Below, piece by piece: positions 9,601 to 15,946 of a stretch of DNA of 20,427 bases (the stretch's first letter is position 1; every line of letters starts with the position of its first letter). The notes under the pieces are model-generated. The model was given only the letters and a program-made list of their open reading frames with translations, did no database searches and was not told the origin of the DNA. This DNA comes from Nemertoderma westbladi. Its lineage: Eukaryota; Xenacoelomorpha; Nemertodermatida; Nemertodermatidae. The position numbers were made by a program, and so were the translations under genes. Location of the stretch: the NCBI GenBank assembly GCA_032718475.1, contig JAUCBJ010000013.1, positions 1-20,427 of the forward strand, in the 5' to 3' direction.

Positions 9601-12600
9601 CACTGACCAAGAGATCATGCTTGTCAAAGTTGAGCCGATTGTTCGATCCGTTAGGATTCATCAGTCCAGTAATACTGCAAGCCCGCATTTATATGCGCAG
9701 TATATGGAAGGATGGACTAACGTGGGACGAGCCGATCTCATCAGACCAAGTGGACTTATGGAAGACCTGGGAGGCGGAATTGTCTTCGCTAGAGGATTAT
9801 TTCATACCCAGGGTTTACTTTCCATTACAGAGTACATTTCCTGACAACTTGGAACTACACTGTTTTTCTGACGCCAGTGACAACGGTTTTGGTGTGGCAG
9901 CGTATTTGCGCAGACAAGTAGAATCAGACGAGTTCGATGTTTCGCTCATTACTTCTAAGGCTAAGACCATGCCTACTAAGTATATGACGACACCACGAGC
10001 CGAGCTACAAGCCGCAACCCTGTCAACCACCATCGTGAACCTCATACAGACAGAACTACAGTCGAGTTTACAGATATTTTATTGGACTGACGCGACGTTG
10101 GTTTTATTTTACATAAACAACGACACACTCGAATTCAAGACATTCGTAGCTAACCGTCGCGCGGAAATTCTAGACCGTTCGATAAAAGAGGATTGGCGAC
10201 ATTGTCCCGGACCACAAAACCCAGCTGATATTGCGTCGCGAGGAATGATGCCTGAGGAATTCTGTAAACCGGAGAACAAAGAGTTTTGGCAACACGGACC
10301 CCAGTTCTTGCAGAAATCGACACAAGATTGGCCTCCGTTATACGACAACAAGTCCAACACCATTCCTAAGGACGCCGAAATCAAGAAACCAAAAAAGGGG
10401 AAGACAAAGAAAAAGACAACGGCGACAAAACTCAAGAAAAAACCGAAGGCGAAATGGAAGGATATAACTTCAAAGGTCAAGAGAGGAAGACTTGCGAGCC
10501 TTTCTACACCAGACATATCGCCAGACGGTCAACCAGACACGTTACTAGACAGCCAACCAGACATTTTGCCAGACATATCACAAAATGTTCCACCAGACGT
10601 TAGTAACGCACTGACAAACAGTAAAGCCGCAGTTTCCCTATTGGAGCGGCCTTCTATTGACAAACAACCAGATACGTTACCAGACGTATCGCCAGACACA
10701 CTACTAGACAGTCGACTAGACACTAGTAATGTATTGACTAACAATAAAGCCGCAGTTTCCCTATTGGAGCGGCCTTGTATTGACAAACTACCAATTTTGA
10801 CACACTTGAGCAACCATAAGCACGGTGAAACCTCATGTATTACAGATGTGGGTAGTACCTACGCTAATGTAAATACAGGTGTTACTTTGCGCTCAAGAGA
10901 CATACCGAACCTGCAACCTACGTTGAGACCTGGGATTAATGTCGGCAGGAAAATAAGTTTACCGAAACCTGCTGACCCCATAGAGTTCAAACCACCATTA
11001 ACGATCGACTTACAAAGTACCGACGATCAAGGTAAGAAGACAAAGAAGGACAAATTACTTGTAGACCCCGACGGATCAACAGTCAACAAGGGAATACTTA
11101 CCGGCGGACCCGTGGGCCCTTCTAGTAATTCAAAACCTTCCAAAATTTCCATTGACTTACCTGATGACGTCACAAATACTCACGTCGACCGGATTGTAAA
11201 CCTAACAGATTCTTGGTCAAGCGCTTGCCGAAAACTAGCGTGGATTGTACGTTTTGTACAATACGTTAAAGGCAAACGTGACTTTACACGTCGACTTACA
11301 TTGACTGAGATTGACAGATGTGAAATTAAATTAATTCACCATTACCAATTGCGATATTTCGCGCGCGAATTCACATCTATAAATCAAGGTCAACCAATCA
11401 AGTCGTCACCAATACTGAGTTGGAGTCCGATTATTTATAATGGCTTAATTTGTCATAAATCTCGGCTTCAAAACATTGACTTTAACACAAACTTTAGGTA
11501 CCCAATAATAATACCGCAACATCACGAACTACAACGTGCAATGATACTGGACGCACATTTACATCTGAAACACGCTGGAAGACACCACTGTCTTTCCTAC
11601 TTACGTACTAGATTTGTATTAATTAGACCCAGTAAAGCATTAAGTTCAGTGACACGTACGTGTATTATTTGTAAAAAGGTACATTCTAGAATAGGTACCC
11701 AAGAAATGAGTGAACTACCACAAGCACGACTTCAAGCATTCAGACCACCTTTTACAGAGACTGGAATTGATTGCTTTGGTCCCATACATACGAAACGTGG
11801 ACGTATACTAGTAAAACGCTGGGGACTGATTTTCACATGTATGTCCAGTAGGGCAGTTCACATTGAACGTGTGATGGATCTTTCCACCAACGCGTTTATA
11901 CTAGCACTGCGGCGATTTATCGCTAGACGCGGACTAGTAAAATGCTTGTACTCAGACCAAGGGACAAACTTTGTTGGTGCTCGGAATGAGATTGCTAGAG
12001 CCTTTAAGAAATTAGATCACGATCAAATCTCGAACGAACTGCAACCTCACAAGATTGTTTGGAAGTTCAATCCTCCAGATAGTCCTTGGAGAGGCGGAGT
12101 CTGGGAGAGATTGATTAGATCTATAAAGACAGCCATGGCAAAGGTCATTCCAGTAAACCACATATTAACAGACGACCAACTGACAACATTGTTTGTTGAA
12201 ATCGAGGCAATACTAAATACTAGACCAATAGTATTAGTACCCGATGACAAACAATCTCAGTTTGCTTTAACACCGGCACACCTGCTTATGCAGGCACCGA
12301 CGACATTAACGCCGATTTCTATTCCAATAGAAAGCGACAGTTACGGTAGAAAAGCGTGGAAAATCACGCAACTACTAGCTAACAAATTCTGGGAAATATG
12401 GCAAAACCATTATTTGCCCTCTATTTCTGCCAGAACAAACTGGTACAATAACACCCGCGCATTAAAGCCGGGAGATCACGTGCTGTTGGCAGAAGTGAAT
12501 CTAAAAAGACGCTTCTGGATAACAGGTGTCATTTTAGCCACACATCCATCTATGGATGGAGTGACAAGAACTGTGACGGTACGAACAATTGACGGTCGTA

Positions 12601-12692
12601 CAGTAGACAGACCGACTCAACGTCTCGTACTTCTTGAAGAGACTCGTAACGAGTCTGGAGACTACAAATCTCCACCTAATACTAGTAAATAA
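3639..12692 (+). CDS. BEL/Pao Gag-Pol polyprotein, 3017 aa
   Basis: Encodes the structural and enzymatic proteins for reverse transcription and integration. The ATG context (CCGAAATGA) is good and the frame is intact. Order (residues): acidic N-terminus; helical and coiled-coil Ala/Glu/Gln/Arg-rich region, about 265-475, with AELERQT repeats at 337-403; six 28-aa repeats, 627-793; DUF1759-like Gag, about 965-1140; zinc knuckle CX2CX4HX4C at 1244-1257, then CPSCGRNH at 1263; protease with DSA at 1376; RT with catalytic D1817 and YVDD 1896-1899; RNase H acidic residues D2078, E2122, D2151, D2197; a Lys-rich, repeat-bearing linker, about 2245-2515; HHCC zinc-binding domain (H2640 region, CIIC 2675-2678); integrase D2711, D2773, E2823 (49 residues between the last two); DUF5641-like C-terminus, about 2900-3000. 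Family assignments are from recognised motifs. Typical BEL/Pao polyproteins are far shorter (roughly 1,700-2,000 aa). The excess lies in the N-terminal part and the RNase H-integrase linker. All catalytic residues I looked for are present, so the copy may be active. Confidence 0.95.
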   Translation: MSDKQDYTKNTQTDYDSCDADKSAAEEPQGKTREPTVPTPCASPVHPTGVPDAVVRGDGRTEDFLTVPQPRYRETDLVSSAGSTESVVRSVGGYMAHITRSIGEGQRILDGLTAPMSRFEFYTLQVRVQSKVYKSVDNLVGLQDLARQRQDMDTQLRILEKLMIAREKLIQFKSTIRQIQQEQADQLLGESVSDELLQPEEEQELYRLDGQLKHLTDHLRMCGEDVGDLETVPEYTRETSFAQIESAPGILNQSLVSIRSEICEGSIVTSEVARQQQQFYRQQHEIEEQAQLLMIQTAVEEEKIRVANVARISHLQEQAELEAAEMERLELDIAQQAAAAELAQRTATAELERQTAAAAAAAELERQTAAAELAQRTATAELERQTAAAELERQTAAAELERQRLVSEARVEMKTRQIKAQQAIRQAEFEAQQQQTEQREKEVKLRFELEKRARELAETKENLDLLARDRSMRSRDGHDLDQLEVRHRQIQERKKEGSIGAPRRERQLVKDVCQRFPQVTHMFAPVTTKEPVSIAGSSDISPIHGVTEHRFVIPDEFIPPRATSSPIPKVKVSNPPITDRSSLLVGPALLTTKQVSPPLTPKPVTHYAYPMTFRPTRPLDSNAVVRPPFNQFTSQSTTSRKTCEPTEQRRTVETRPFNQFTSQSTTSRKTCEPTEQRRTVETRPFNQFTSQSTTSRKTCEPTEQRRTVETRPFNQFTSQSTTSRKTCEPTEQRRTVETRPFNQFTSQSTTSRKTCEPTEQRRTVETRPFNQFTSQSTTSRKTCEPTEQRRSVDDVPKRAVRIRTTQRTRARRPPYPDDSSTSSESDYPKREVFRTGAADEYKRERSDNSFADNPPQNTPTQKALQPTDAISTQQFADILRPVVNKLAQIEERLEEVQTDSSRNTEFEHNRHPKAPQRPVPSNPTSYQGKAPRRENINQVTNQGRETLNVAEEIAKFAARQGLPVQQPPKFSGSSKHWHTFVDYIESQIAVCAFTSREKFNYLLQTLSGEPKRLAETFVGVPDAFELAYDRLTSIYGGTVSMARSVIEELCKGGAITKPVDLLKLADEIKNAITTLRSIGQLDYGNTPTVLLKIIGRLHHRLRREWRKVEYQREERGGFLKLEDVYLLISREAVVETRSNYTDQHIVAEGITLPSSNRQKPQTTSTKTATYATPTESRQFSDGNRVSAPIGTKQTRQQLSADFNGCQYCEHLGKRYIGHKLRGCRQFRELNSEERRLQIRPLDSCWRCTRHGHVRKDCPNTDTCPSCGRNHDGLLHTDSHTPTKRFAREHPEAAARCDAAYQKRESKTTPTFVTHIEDCFSEQSGLSDEESEDDEYSNGDEQPSIALLTTDQLKGFSVIPIKVTGTKGSKRIYAILDSASSHSYVDEKIADVVTDLRQGKHVSYTVSSMHGQRAIPVTRVKLDLDSLLPKSQHSERERSLLPFRDLTFAATKDFSNLLGPVPEQSLEDRKYFRHLGVPECPVNYRSVAMLIGTDQFNLHQVWETRPSAVVAGNAYACRTPIGWYTRAPVRTLDVSDEEDDVQSTCSLLTTNSIHSFSHDVNHTTLQSTKHHRRVTSMISHKEQLTHKVSLELGEKTNQLEIPSTTDDRLASLPTPITSTVPIDIDDDALKIHQLEQAALDKELTEKTIRWLEQDTAEPGSYDPCMSEQEKQSLKIMEDTIRQTEDGHYEVGMLWRSQSPKLINNYPLALRRLHSIRQRLLKDEKAHLQYNTQMKTYLTKGYAIRMTNPERVTDQTYYLPHHYVRHPDKPDKVRVVNDCAALFEGMSLNSELMDGPNMNNYLMGVIMRFRQRQVAFTCDVEAMFHQVKALERDRDSLRFLWYPEGDLSLPPATYQMQVRVFGARDSPNCTMYALKQAARDQKHLYDPEIIRIVERDFYVDDGLQSCDTVERATTVAHQLRDCLAGGGFNLTKFASNSAELVDSFGTTERGGGDIDLEFEPLPTTKVLGLFWDPNTDNFRVKVRLDSQGNTLTKRSCLSKLSRLFDPLGFISPVILQARIYMRSIWKDGLTWDEPISSDQVDLWKTWEAELSSLEDYFIPRVYFPLQSTFPDNLELHCFSDASDNGFGVAAYLRRQVESDEFDVSLITSKAKTMPTKYMTTPRAELQAATLSTTIVNLIQTELQSSLQIFYWTDATLVLFYINNDTLEFKTFVANRRAEILDRSIKEDWRHCPGPQNPADIASRGMMPEEFCKPENKEFWQHGPQFLQKSTQDWPPLYDNKSNTIPKDAEIKKPKKGKTKKKTTATKLKKKPKAKWKDITSKVKRGRLASLSTPDISPDGQPDTLLDSQPDILPDISQNVPPDVSNALTNSKAAVSLLERPSIDKQPDTLPDVSPDTLLDSRLDTSNVLTNNKAAVSLLERPCIDKLPILTHLSNHKHGETSCITDVGSTYANVNTGVTLRSRDIPNLQPTLRPGINVGRKISLPKPADPIEFKPPLTIDLQSTDDQGKKTKKDKLLVDPDGSTVNKGILTGGPVGPSSNSKPSKISIDLPDDVTNTHVDRIVNLTDSWSSACRKLAWIVRFVQYVKGKRDFTRRLTLTEIDRCEIKLIHHYQLRYFAREFTSINQGQPIKSSPILSWSPIIYNGLICHKSRLQNIDFNTNFRYPIIIPQHHELQRAMILDAHLHLKHAGRHHCLSYLRTRFVLIRPSKALSSVTRTCIICKKVHSRIGTQEMSELPQARLQAFRPPFTETGIDCFGPIHTKRGRILVKRWGLIFTCMSSRAVHIERVMDLSTNAFILALRRFIARRGLVKCLYSDQGTNFVGARNEIARAFKKLDHDQISNELQPHKIVWKFNPPDSPWRGGVWERLIRSIKTAMAKVIPVNHILTDDQLTTLFVEIEAILNTRPIVLVPDDKQSQFALTPAHLLMQAPTTLTPISIPIESDSYGRKAWKITQLLANKFWEIWQNHYLPSISARTNWYNNTRALKPGDHVLLAEVNLKRRFWITGVILATHPSMDGVTRTVTVRTIDGRTVDRPTQRLVLLEETRNESGDYKSPPNTSK
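3727..3745 (+). repeat. Dispersed GGAAGACTYGYGAGCC motif, copy 1
   Basis: GGAAGACTCGCGAGCCTAC near the polyprotein N-terminus, read as G-K-T-R-E-P-T. The core is shared with the six 84-bp repeats and with copies at 10485, 12977, 15076 and 15631. Confidence 0.6.
4647..4848 (+). repeat. 27-bp (54-bp dimer) repeats coding AELERQT/AELAQRT
   Basis: Seven near-copies of a 9-codon unit lie in the coiled-coil part of the polyprotein. A 54-bp pair (unit ending AQRT followed by unit ending ERQT) occurs twice, starting about 4651 and 4744. One unit is lengthened by an alanine run (GCGGCA repeats). The multiple-of-three length keeps the frame. At the protein level the repeats extend a charged helix or coiled coil. 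Confidence 0.85.
5517..6018 (+). repeat. Six tandem 84-bp (28-aa) repeats in the Gag region
   Basis: Each unit codes for a 28-residue Ser/Thr/Arg-rich segment containing the core RKTCEPTEQRR. Units alternate in sequence: odd units read TTTACGTCACAATC and even units TTTACATCGCAATC. So the true higher-order unit is 168 bp, present three times. The last unit ends RRSVDD instead of RRTVET. Near identity of the units implies recent expansion or homogenisation. Each unit includes one copy of the dispersed GGAAGACTTGTGAGCC motif. Two other frames, one on each strand, are open across the array only because its period is a multiple of three. Confidence 0.92.
10485..10506 (+). repeat. Dispersed motif, copy in RNase H-integrase linker
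   Basis: GGAAGACTTGCGAGCCTTTC in the polyprotein, but read in a different frame (R-G-R-L-A-S-L-S) from the N-terminal copies. A 28-nt stretch including it, from CAAGAGAGG to TTTCT, is also found at 12970-12997 in non-coding DNA. A weaker relative (GGCTTGCGAGTCTACC, read R-L-A-S-L-P) is at about 8458. Confidence 0.7.
10611..10788 (+). repeat. Duplicated 55-bp block in the linker
   Basis: 10611-10665 and 10734-10788 are nearly identical (start-to-start spacing 123 bp, a multiple of three). Both code for a K-A-A-V-S-L-L-E-R-P segment followed by S/C-I-D-K. The conserved hydrophobic SLLERP between Pro/Asp repeats might be a short binding motif. Confidence 0.8.
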
Positions 12693-12746
12693 TTAGGAGT
12701 TTACAAATAGATTTCCACGTACCTGTACACCGTAGTAAGGACAGCG

Positions 12747-12842
12747 GTAGAATTCCATTGTCTTTATATGTGAACATTGAGGGTAGTACCCTTATGTGTC
12801 ACATAGGAGCGGGATTCGTAGGTATAAGAAATGGAATTCTAC
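12747..12842 (+). repeat. 13-bp perfect inverted repeat, 55-124 bp after the polyprotein stop
   Basis: GTAGAATTCCATT (12747-12759) pairs perfectly with AATGGAATTCTAC (12830-12842). A 70-nt loop holds a second small palindrome, AGGGTA-G-TACCCT (12780-12792). It may be an RNA structure controlling stability, export or ORF2 expression, or the footprint of a short inserted element. No target duplication is evident. Confidence 0.65.
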
Positions 12843-12976
12843 TTGGAACTCACAATATTGAGACATTTTCGAAATTTTAGACAATCCATTTGGATTTGAA
12901 AAATTTTTAAAATTTTCTCCAGTAAATAGATTTCAGGGTACAGTCGGGTGGAACTTAAAATTAGAGAAACAAGAGA

Positions 12977-12998
12977 GGAAGACTTGCGAGCCTTTCTT
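12977..12998 (+). repeat. Dispersed motif, copy in the inter-ORF spacer
   Basis: GGAAGACTTGCGAGCCTTTC, 285 nt after the polyprotein stop. With its flank it matches the copy at 10485 over 28 nt. No open frame of note runs through it. Confidence 0.7.
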
Positions 12999-13352
12999 AA
13001 AATTTTTAATTAAATTTTACACGGTCTTGTTTCAATAAGTTACGTCAATAAATAGACTCCCCTATATTTATTACTAATTCTTGATTGCTTATTTTCTGAT
13101 AATAGTTTGGGATCAAAAAGTGAGTATTTTAGACTCACAGCCAGTTTAGCCCAAATTCGTTTTATTTCGGCAAAAAATTTTAGATAAGAAGCAGCGTGTC
13201 ATTAAAGAAACCTTAGACCTTAGGCTATGGGTAGGAGGTTAGAGCGTTGTCGAGCCCAAAGGGCAGACGAAACTCTCACGTCTCCTCACAACTAACCACA
13301 AACTCTGTTGTATTCCCTCTAGTAGTAATGATTATGTAACTACACCCTAATT

Positions 13353-13688
13353 ATGGAGAAAGGGATACAAGGAGAGCCGAGATGGGGATATGATATCCAA
13401 GAGGAGGCAGCAGCGCCATTCGAAAGATTTGGAGCCAAGGATTATACTATATTCGGTATAAAGGAATTATCAGAAAGTACAGCGAAGCTCGCAAAGACAG
13501 CAATGCCTTTACTCGAGCAGGATTTAGTATATTTCGAGACGTGTATCTTCGCTGTGCGGGATCTCTTATCGAAAGACCATCTATGTTTACATTGTTACCC
13601 TATGAAGGAGAACGTATCGTGGAGATTATGGATGAATCACGGCAGACGCGCGCGCCTATCGGTCACCTTGGTGATGAATTCGAAGTAA
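13353..13688 (+). CDS. Small ORF (111 codons) overlapping the start of ORF2
   Basis: Starts at an ATG with an acceptable context (AATTATGGAG). Its first roughly 60 residues look like real protein: acidic and amphipathic, with few rare residues. Its later part overlaps ORF2 in a different frame and reads as Cys/Trp-rich nonsense. The ORF2 frame is also open upstream from 13394 but has no ATG until 13583. The simplest readings are that this is the genuine N-terminal coding part of ORF2, displaced by a single-base indel or joined by frameshifting or splicing near 13520-13560, or that it is a short independent or upstream ORF. I see no canonical slippery heptamer. Confidence 0.4.
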   Translation: MEKGIQGEPRWGYDIQEEAAAPFERFGAKDYTIFGIKELSESTAKLAKTAMPLLEQDLVYFETCIFAVRDLLSKDHLCLHCYPMKENVSWRLWMNHGRRARLSVTLVMNSK

Positions 13689-15055
13689 CTACTACGATCG
13701 CCGACGATCCTTTAGAGGAACTTCTTGAGATAGAAAGGAACCTCCCGAAGAAATCTCAGACGGAGATTCGACAACTTGAAGCAACAGATGCTATAGTTTG
13801 CATACAACCTTCAGAAACCTACCAACCCATAGACCCAGATGATTACGATTATAGTATGGGAGGAAGCGCTCGACCGATTGGAGATCTTATATACGAACGA
13901 GTGTGGTACCCTGCTAATACGATGTGTAGTAAATGTGGCGTCGCTGGACATCATATGGCAAAGTGCAGTGGAAAACACATTACTACGACTCAGCTAATCT
14001 GTGGATGGTGTGGGGATCAAGGGTCTCATACCTTTTATACTTGCTGGAGATTTATGGCTCAATGTACTTACTGCAATATAAAGGGACATCGAGCATCTGA
14101 ATGCCAACTGAGAGACATACCTTATGAACACGAATCTGTAAAACTCGTGAGGAAGTTATTTGATGAGTGGGAAGATTTGGCCGACGAACATGTATCGGCA
14201 CAAAGAAGACGGTTTCCGATGAGAGCGCATCTCGGATTTTGGGCGGTAAATCCTCAAACGATGATGTCGGAAGGATATATCTCCGCTATGCCCCAGTATG
14301 ACGAACTTATCGAGGTTGTCGATATTTTGCCCCACGACAGCGGATTTCGAGTGGTGCGCGAGTATCTGTTACAGATTCACCCAGATAACAAAAACACGTG
14401 GAATTTTCAGAAAGTCGTAAATCGTATCACGTATGGTGAATTTGATCGTTTCCGAACCGAAAAGCGGAATAAAGGAGCTTGGTTAACCGTCGCATGGGCG
14501 TACCGAGCCGCGTTTTACCATAAACGTATACGAGCGAGCGTATTCGAGGAAGAGGAGGTCCTAGAGGCGACGAATATATCAGCCACTCCGGTTGCGCCGT
14601 CTGCACGTCACCCTCGGGAGGACGGGCAGGGTAGGATCATACGGGTCCAGAAAGTGGGCCAACAATTGAAGAAAATTATTAATGTGGAAGAACGCAAGGG
14701 AGTTGAGCCGACTATTCGAGTTACTCGGGATACGGTATCACTTCCAAGAGAACCGGTAGGAGGATCGGGACATACACCAGCTGATCAACAGGGGGCGCAA
14801 GCTACTCTTGGGTCTGCGTCGTCCGCCTTTCGCGAGTTCCCAGACGTTCTACCAACTGTAGCGACAACTGATCGGTCACGAGGAATTGGTCGAGGTTTTG
14901 GGATGCCAAATAGACGAATTTGCGAGGAAATAGTTGCACCGTCTCTCAACGTCCCAAGTAAACCAGTGACTCGCCCCATTAGTCCCATATCGCGAGCAAA
15001 GTCACCTGTGCGCAGTTTTCGAGGACGCGGCAGGGCTCGATCTACTAAGCGATAA
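13583..15055 (+). CDS. ORF2: Gag/nucleocapsid-like protein with three CCHC zinc knuckles (490 aa from first ATG)
   Basis: Lies downstream of pol, where envelope genes sit in retrovirus-like elements, but I see no signal peptide or membrane segment. An acidic N-terminal part is followed by three zinc knuckles: CX2CX4HX4C at residues 115-128, a variant CX2CX5HX4C at 140-154, and CX2CX4HX4C at 161-174. Then comes a Trp/Tyr/Arg-rich, mostly helical-looking region (about 175-330). The disordered C-terminus is basic and ends in an RGRGRARSTKR tail. Zinc knuckles plus an RG-rich tail imply RNA or single-stranded nucleic-acid binding. The open frame extends upstream to 13394 without an ATG (a GTG is at 13541), so the start is uncertain. 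The polyprotein already has its own knuckle, making this a second nucleocapsid-type protein. I do not recognise a named family. Confidence 0.8.
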   Translation: MFTLLPYEGERIVEIMDESRQTRAPIGHLGDEFEVTTTIADDPLEELLEIERNLPKKSQTEIRQLEATDAIVCIQPSETYQPIDPDDYDYSMGGSARPIGDLIYERVWYPANTMCSKCGVAGHHMAKCSGKHITTTQLICGWCGDQGSHTFYTCWRFMAQCTYCNIKGHRASECQLRDIPYEHESVKLVRKLFDEWEDLADEHVSAQRRRFPMRAHLGFWAVNPQTMMSEGYISAMPQYDELIEVVDILPHDSGFRVVREYLLQIHPDNKNTWNFQKVVNRITYGEFDRFRTEKRNKGAWLTVAWAYRAAFYHKRIRASVFEEEEVLEATNISATPVAPSARHPREDGQGRIIRVQKVGQQLKKIINVEERKGVEPTIRVTRDTVSLPREPVGGSGHTPADQQGAQATLGSASSAFREFPDVLPTVATTDRSRGIGRGFGMPNRRICEEIVAPSLNVPSKPVTRPISPISRAKSPVRSFRGRGRARSTKR

Positions 15056-15075
15056 AAGGGAGGGCAAGGGTGGAC

Positions 15076-15098
15076 GGAAGACTCGTGGGCCTTTCTTA
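15076..15098 (+). repeat. Dispersed motif, copy just after ORF2 stop
   Basis: GGAAGACTCGTGGGCCTTTC, 21 nt downstream of the ORF2 stop codon. It shares an extended context with the copy at 15631 (GTRGAY before, TTAT after). Confidence 0.65.
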
Positions 15099-15630
15099 TG
15101 ATTTGTGATTTATTTTGAATTATATGTTTTATATTTAGAAAATTTAGTAAACTTATATTTTATATTTGTGTTTATTCCAAACTTATGCAATTTGTATTGT
15201 TCCGAATTTATGAAATTTAGAAAGTTTAGAAGGAACTTATATTTGAAAGATTTATGTTTCATATTTGAGATGCAAAGGTTTATATTATTCTAAACTTATG
15301 CAGTTTATATTTATATTTAAGTAAAGACTTATATTTAGTAAGATTTATATTTAGTAAGAATTTATATTTTATATTTACGTGATTATTTCGAACTTATGCA
15401 ATTTATATTATTCTGAACTTATGCAATTTATATTGTTCCGAATATTATGCAATTTATATCTTATAAGCAGTATTTGTATTTACAGTGAAATAGAAAGTTT
15501 TATAGATAGAAAATTTGTGCTCAGAAAGACTCATATTTGTAATTATTCCAAACTTATGCAATCTACATTTAGGTACGAAAGTATTTGTAATTACTTGAAT
15601 TTATGCAATATTTGGGATGCAATAGTAGAT

Positions 15631-15653
15631 GGAAGACTTGCGAGCCTTTCTTA
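15631..15653 (+). repeat. Dispersed motif, copy in the AT-rich tail
   Basis: GGAAGACTTGCGAGCCTTTC inside the AT-rich repeats before the 3' LTR. Its GC content stands out from the surroundings, which suggests it was placed or kept separately from the tail repeats. Confidence 0.65.
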
Positions 15654-15937
15654 TTGTTTTCATTTATTTGTATTTGTAATTGTTTGAATTTATGCAATAT
15701 TTGAGATGCAATAGATTTATATTGGTGAATTTAATTTAGATTTATATTGTACTTACTTAGTAAAGCCTTAAATACGTAAAGTTTGAATTTGTAATTATTT
15801 TGTATCGAATCATTACGTAAAAGGGAAGTATTGTTTGAAACTTAATTGTAAATATGTAAGTACGCCCTAAGTATTTTATAGTTTGATTGATTATTGGTGA
15901 AAACCGTATATTTTATGCACGATAATATCCTGTTTTC

Positions 15938-15946
15938 ATGGAGCGG
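15938..15946 (+). other. Possible polypurine tract
   Basis: ATGGAGCGG directly precedes the first base of the 3' LTR, the place where plus-strand synthesis is primed. It is short and interrupted by T and C, so it is called from position more than from sequence. Confidence 0.4.

Larger units (their letters stand above)
10384..11190 (+). other. Lys-rich, repeat-containing linker inside the polyprotein
   Basis: About 270 residues between RNase H and the integrase N-terminal region that standard BEL/Pao polyproteins do not have at this length. It starts with a strongly basic run (KKPKKGKTKKKTT and onward), which could bind nucleic acid or act as a nuclear localisation signal. It continues with Pro-Asp repeats (QPDTLLDS, QPDILPDIS, QPDTLPDVS). 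It contains a duplicated 55-bp block and ends in Ser/Thr/Lys-rich, probably disordered sequence. The function is inferred. Confidence 0.7.
12693..13352 (+). other. Spacer between the polyprotein and ORF2
   Basis: 660 bp without a convincing gene. It holds the inverted repeat at 12747-12842, one copy of the dispersed motif (12977) and pyrimidine-rich acceptor-like sequence ending at a TAG near 13107. The latter could serve as a 3' splice site for a subgenomic RNA expressing ORF2. The rest is AT-rich and featureless. Confidence 0.6.
15056..15946 (+). repeat. AT-rich tail of degenerate TTATGCAATTTATATT repeats
   Basis: Between ORF2 and the 3' LTR. TTATGCA occurs at least eight times from 15183 to 15697, commonly in a longer context (TTCYRAACTTATGCAATTTATATT). 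Units of TTATATTTAGTAAG are interspersed. Open frames here (62 and 102 codons) are products of the repeat and carry no motifs. Two copies of the dispersed GGAAGAC motif lie inside (15076, 15631). From about 15720 the sequence becomes unique and AT-rich up to a short purine stretch before the 3' LTR. Confidence 0.75.

Noticed and set aside
13353-15055. Envelope-like gene
   Set aside because: No signal peptide, transmembrane helix or Cys-rich ectodomain is visible. Zinc knuckles and a basic RG-rich tail indicate nucleic-acid binding.
15105-15687. ORFs of 62 and 102 codons in the tail
   Set aside because: Phe/Tyr/Leu-rich translations of degenerate AT-rich repeats; no start context or domain.
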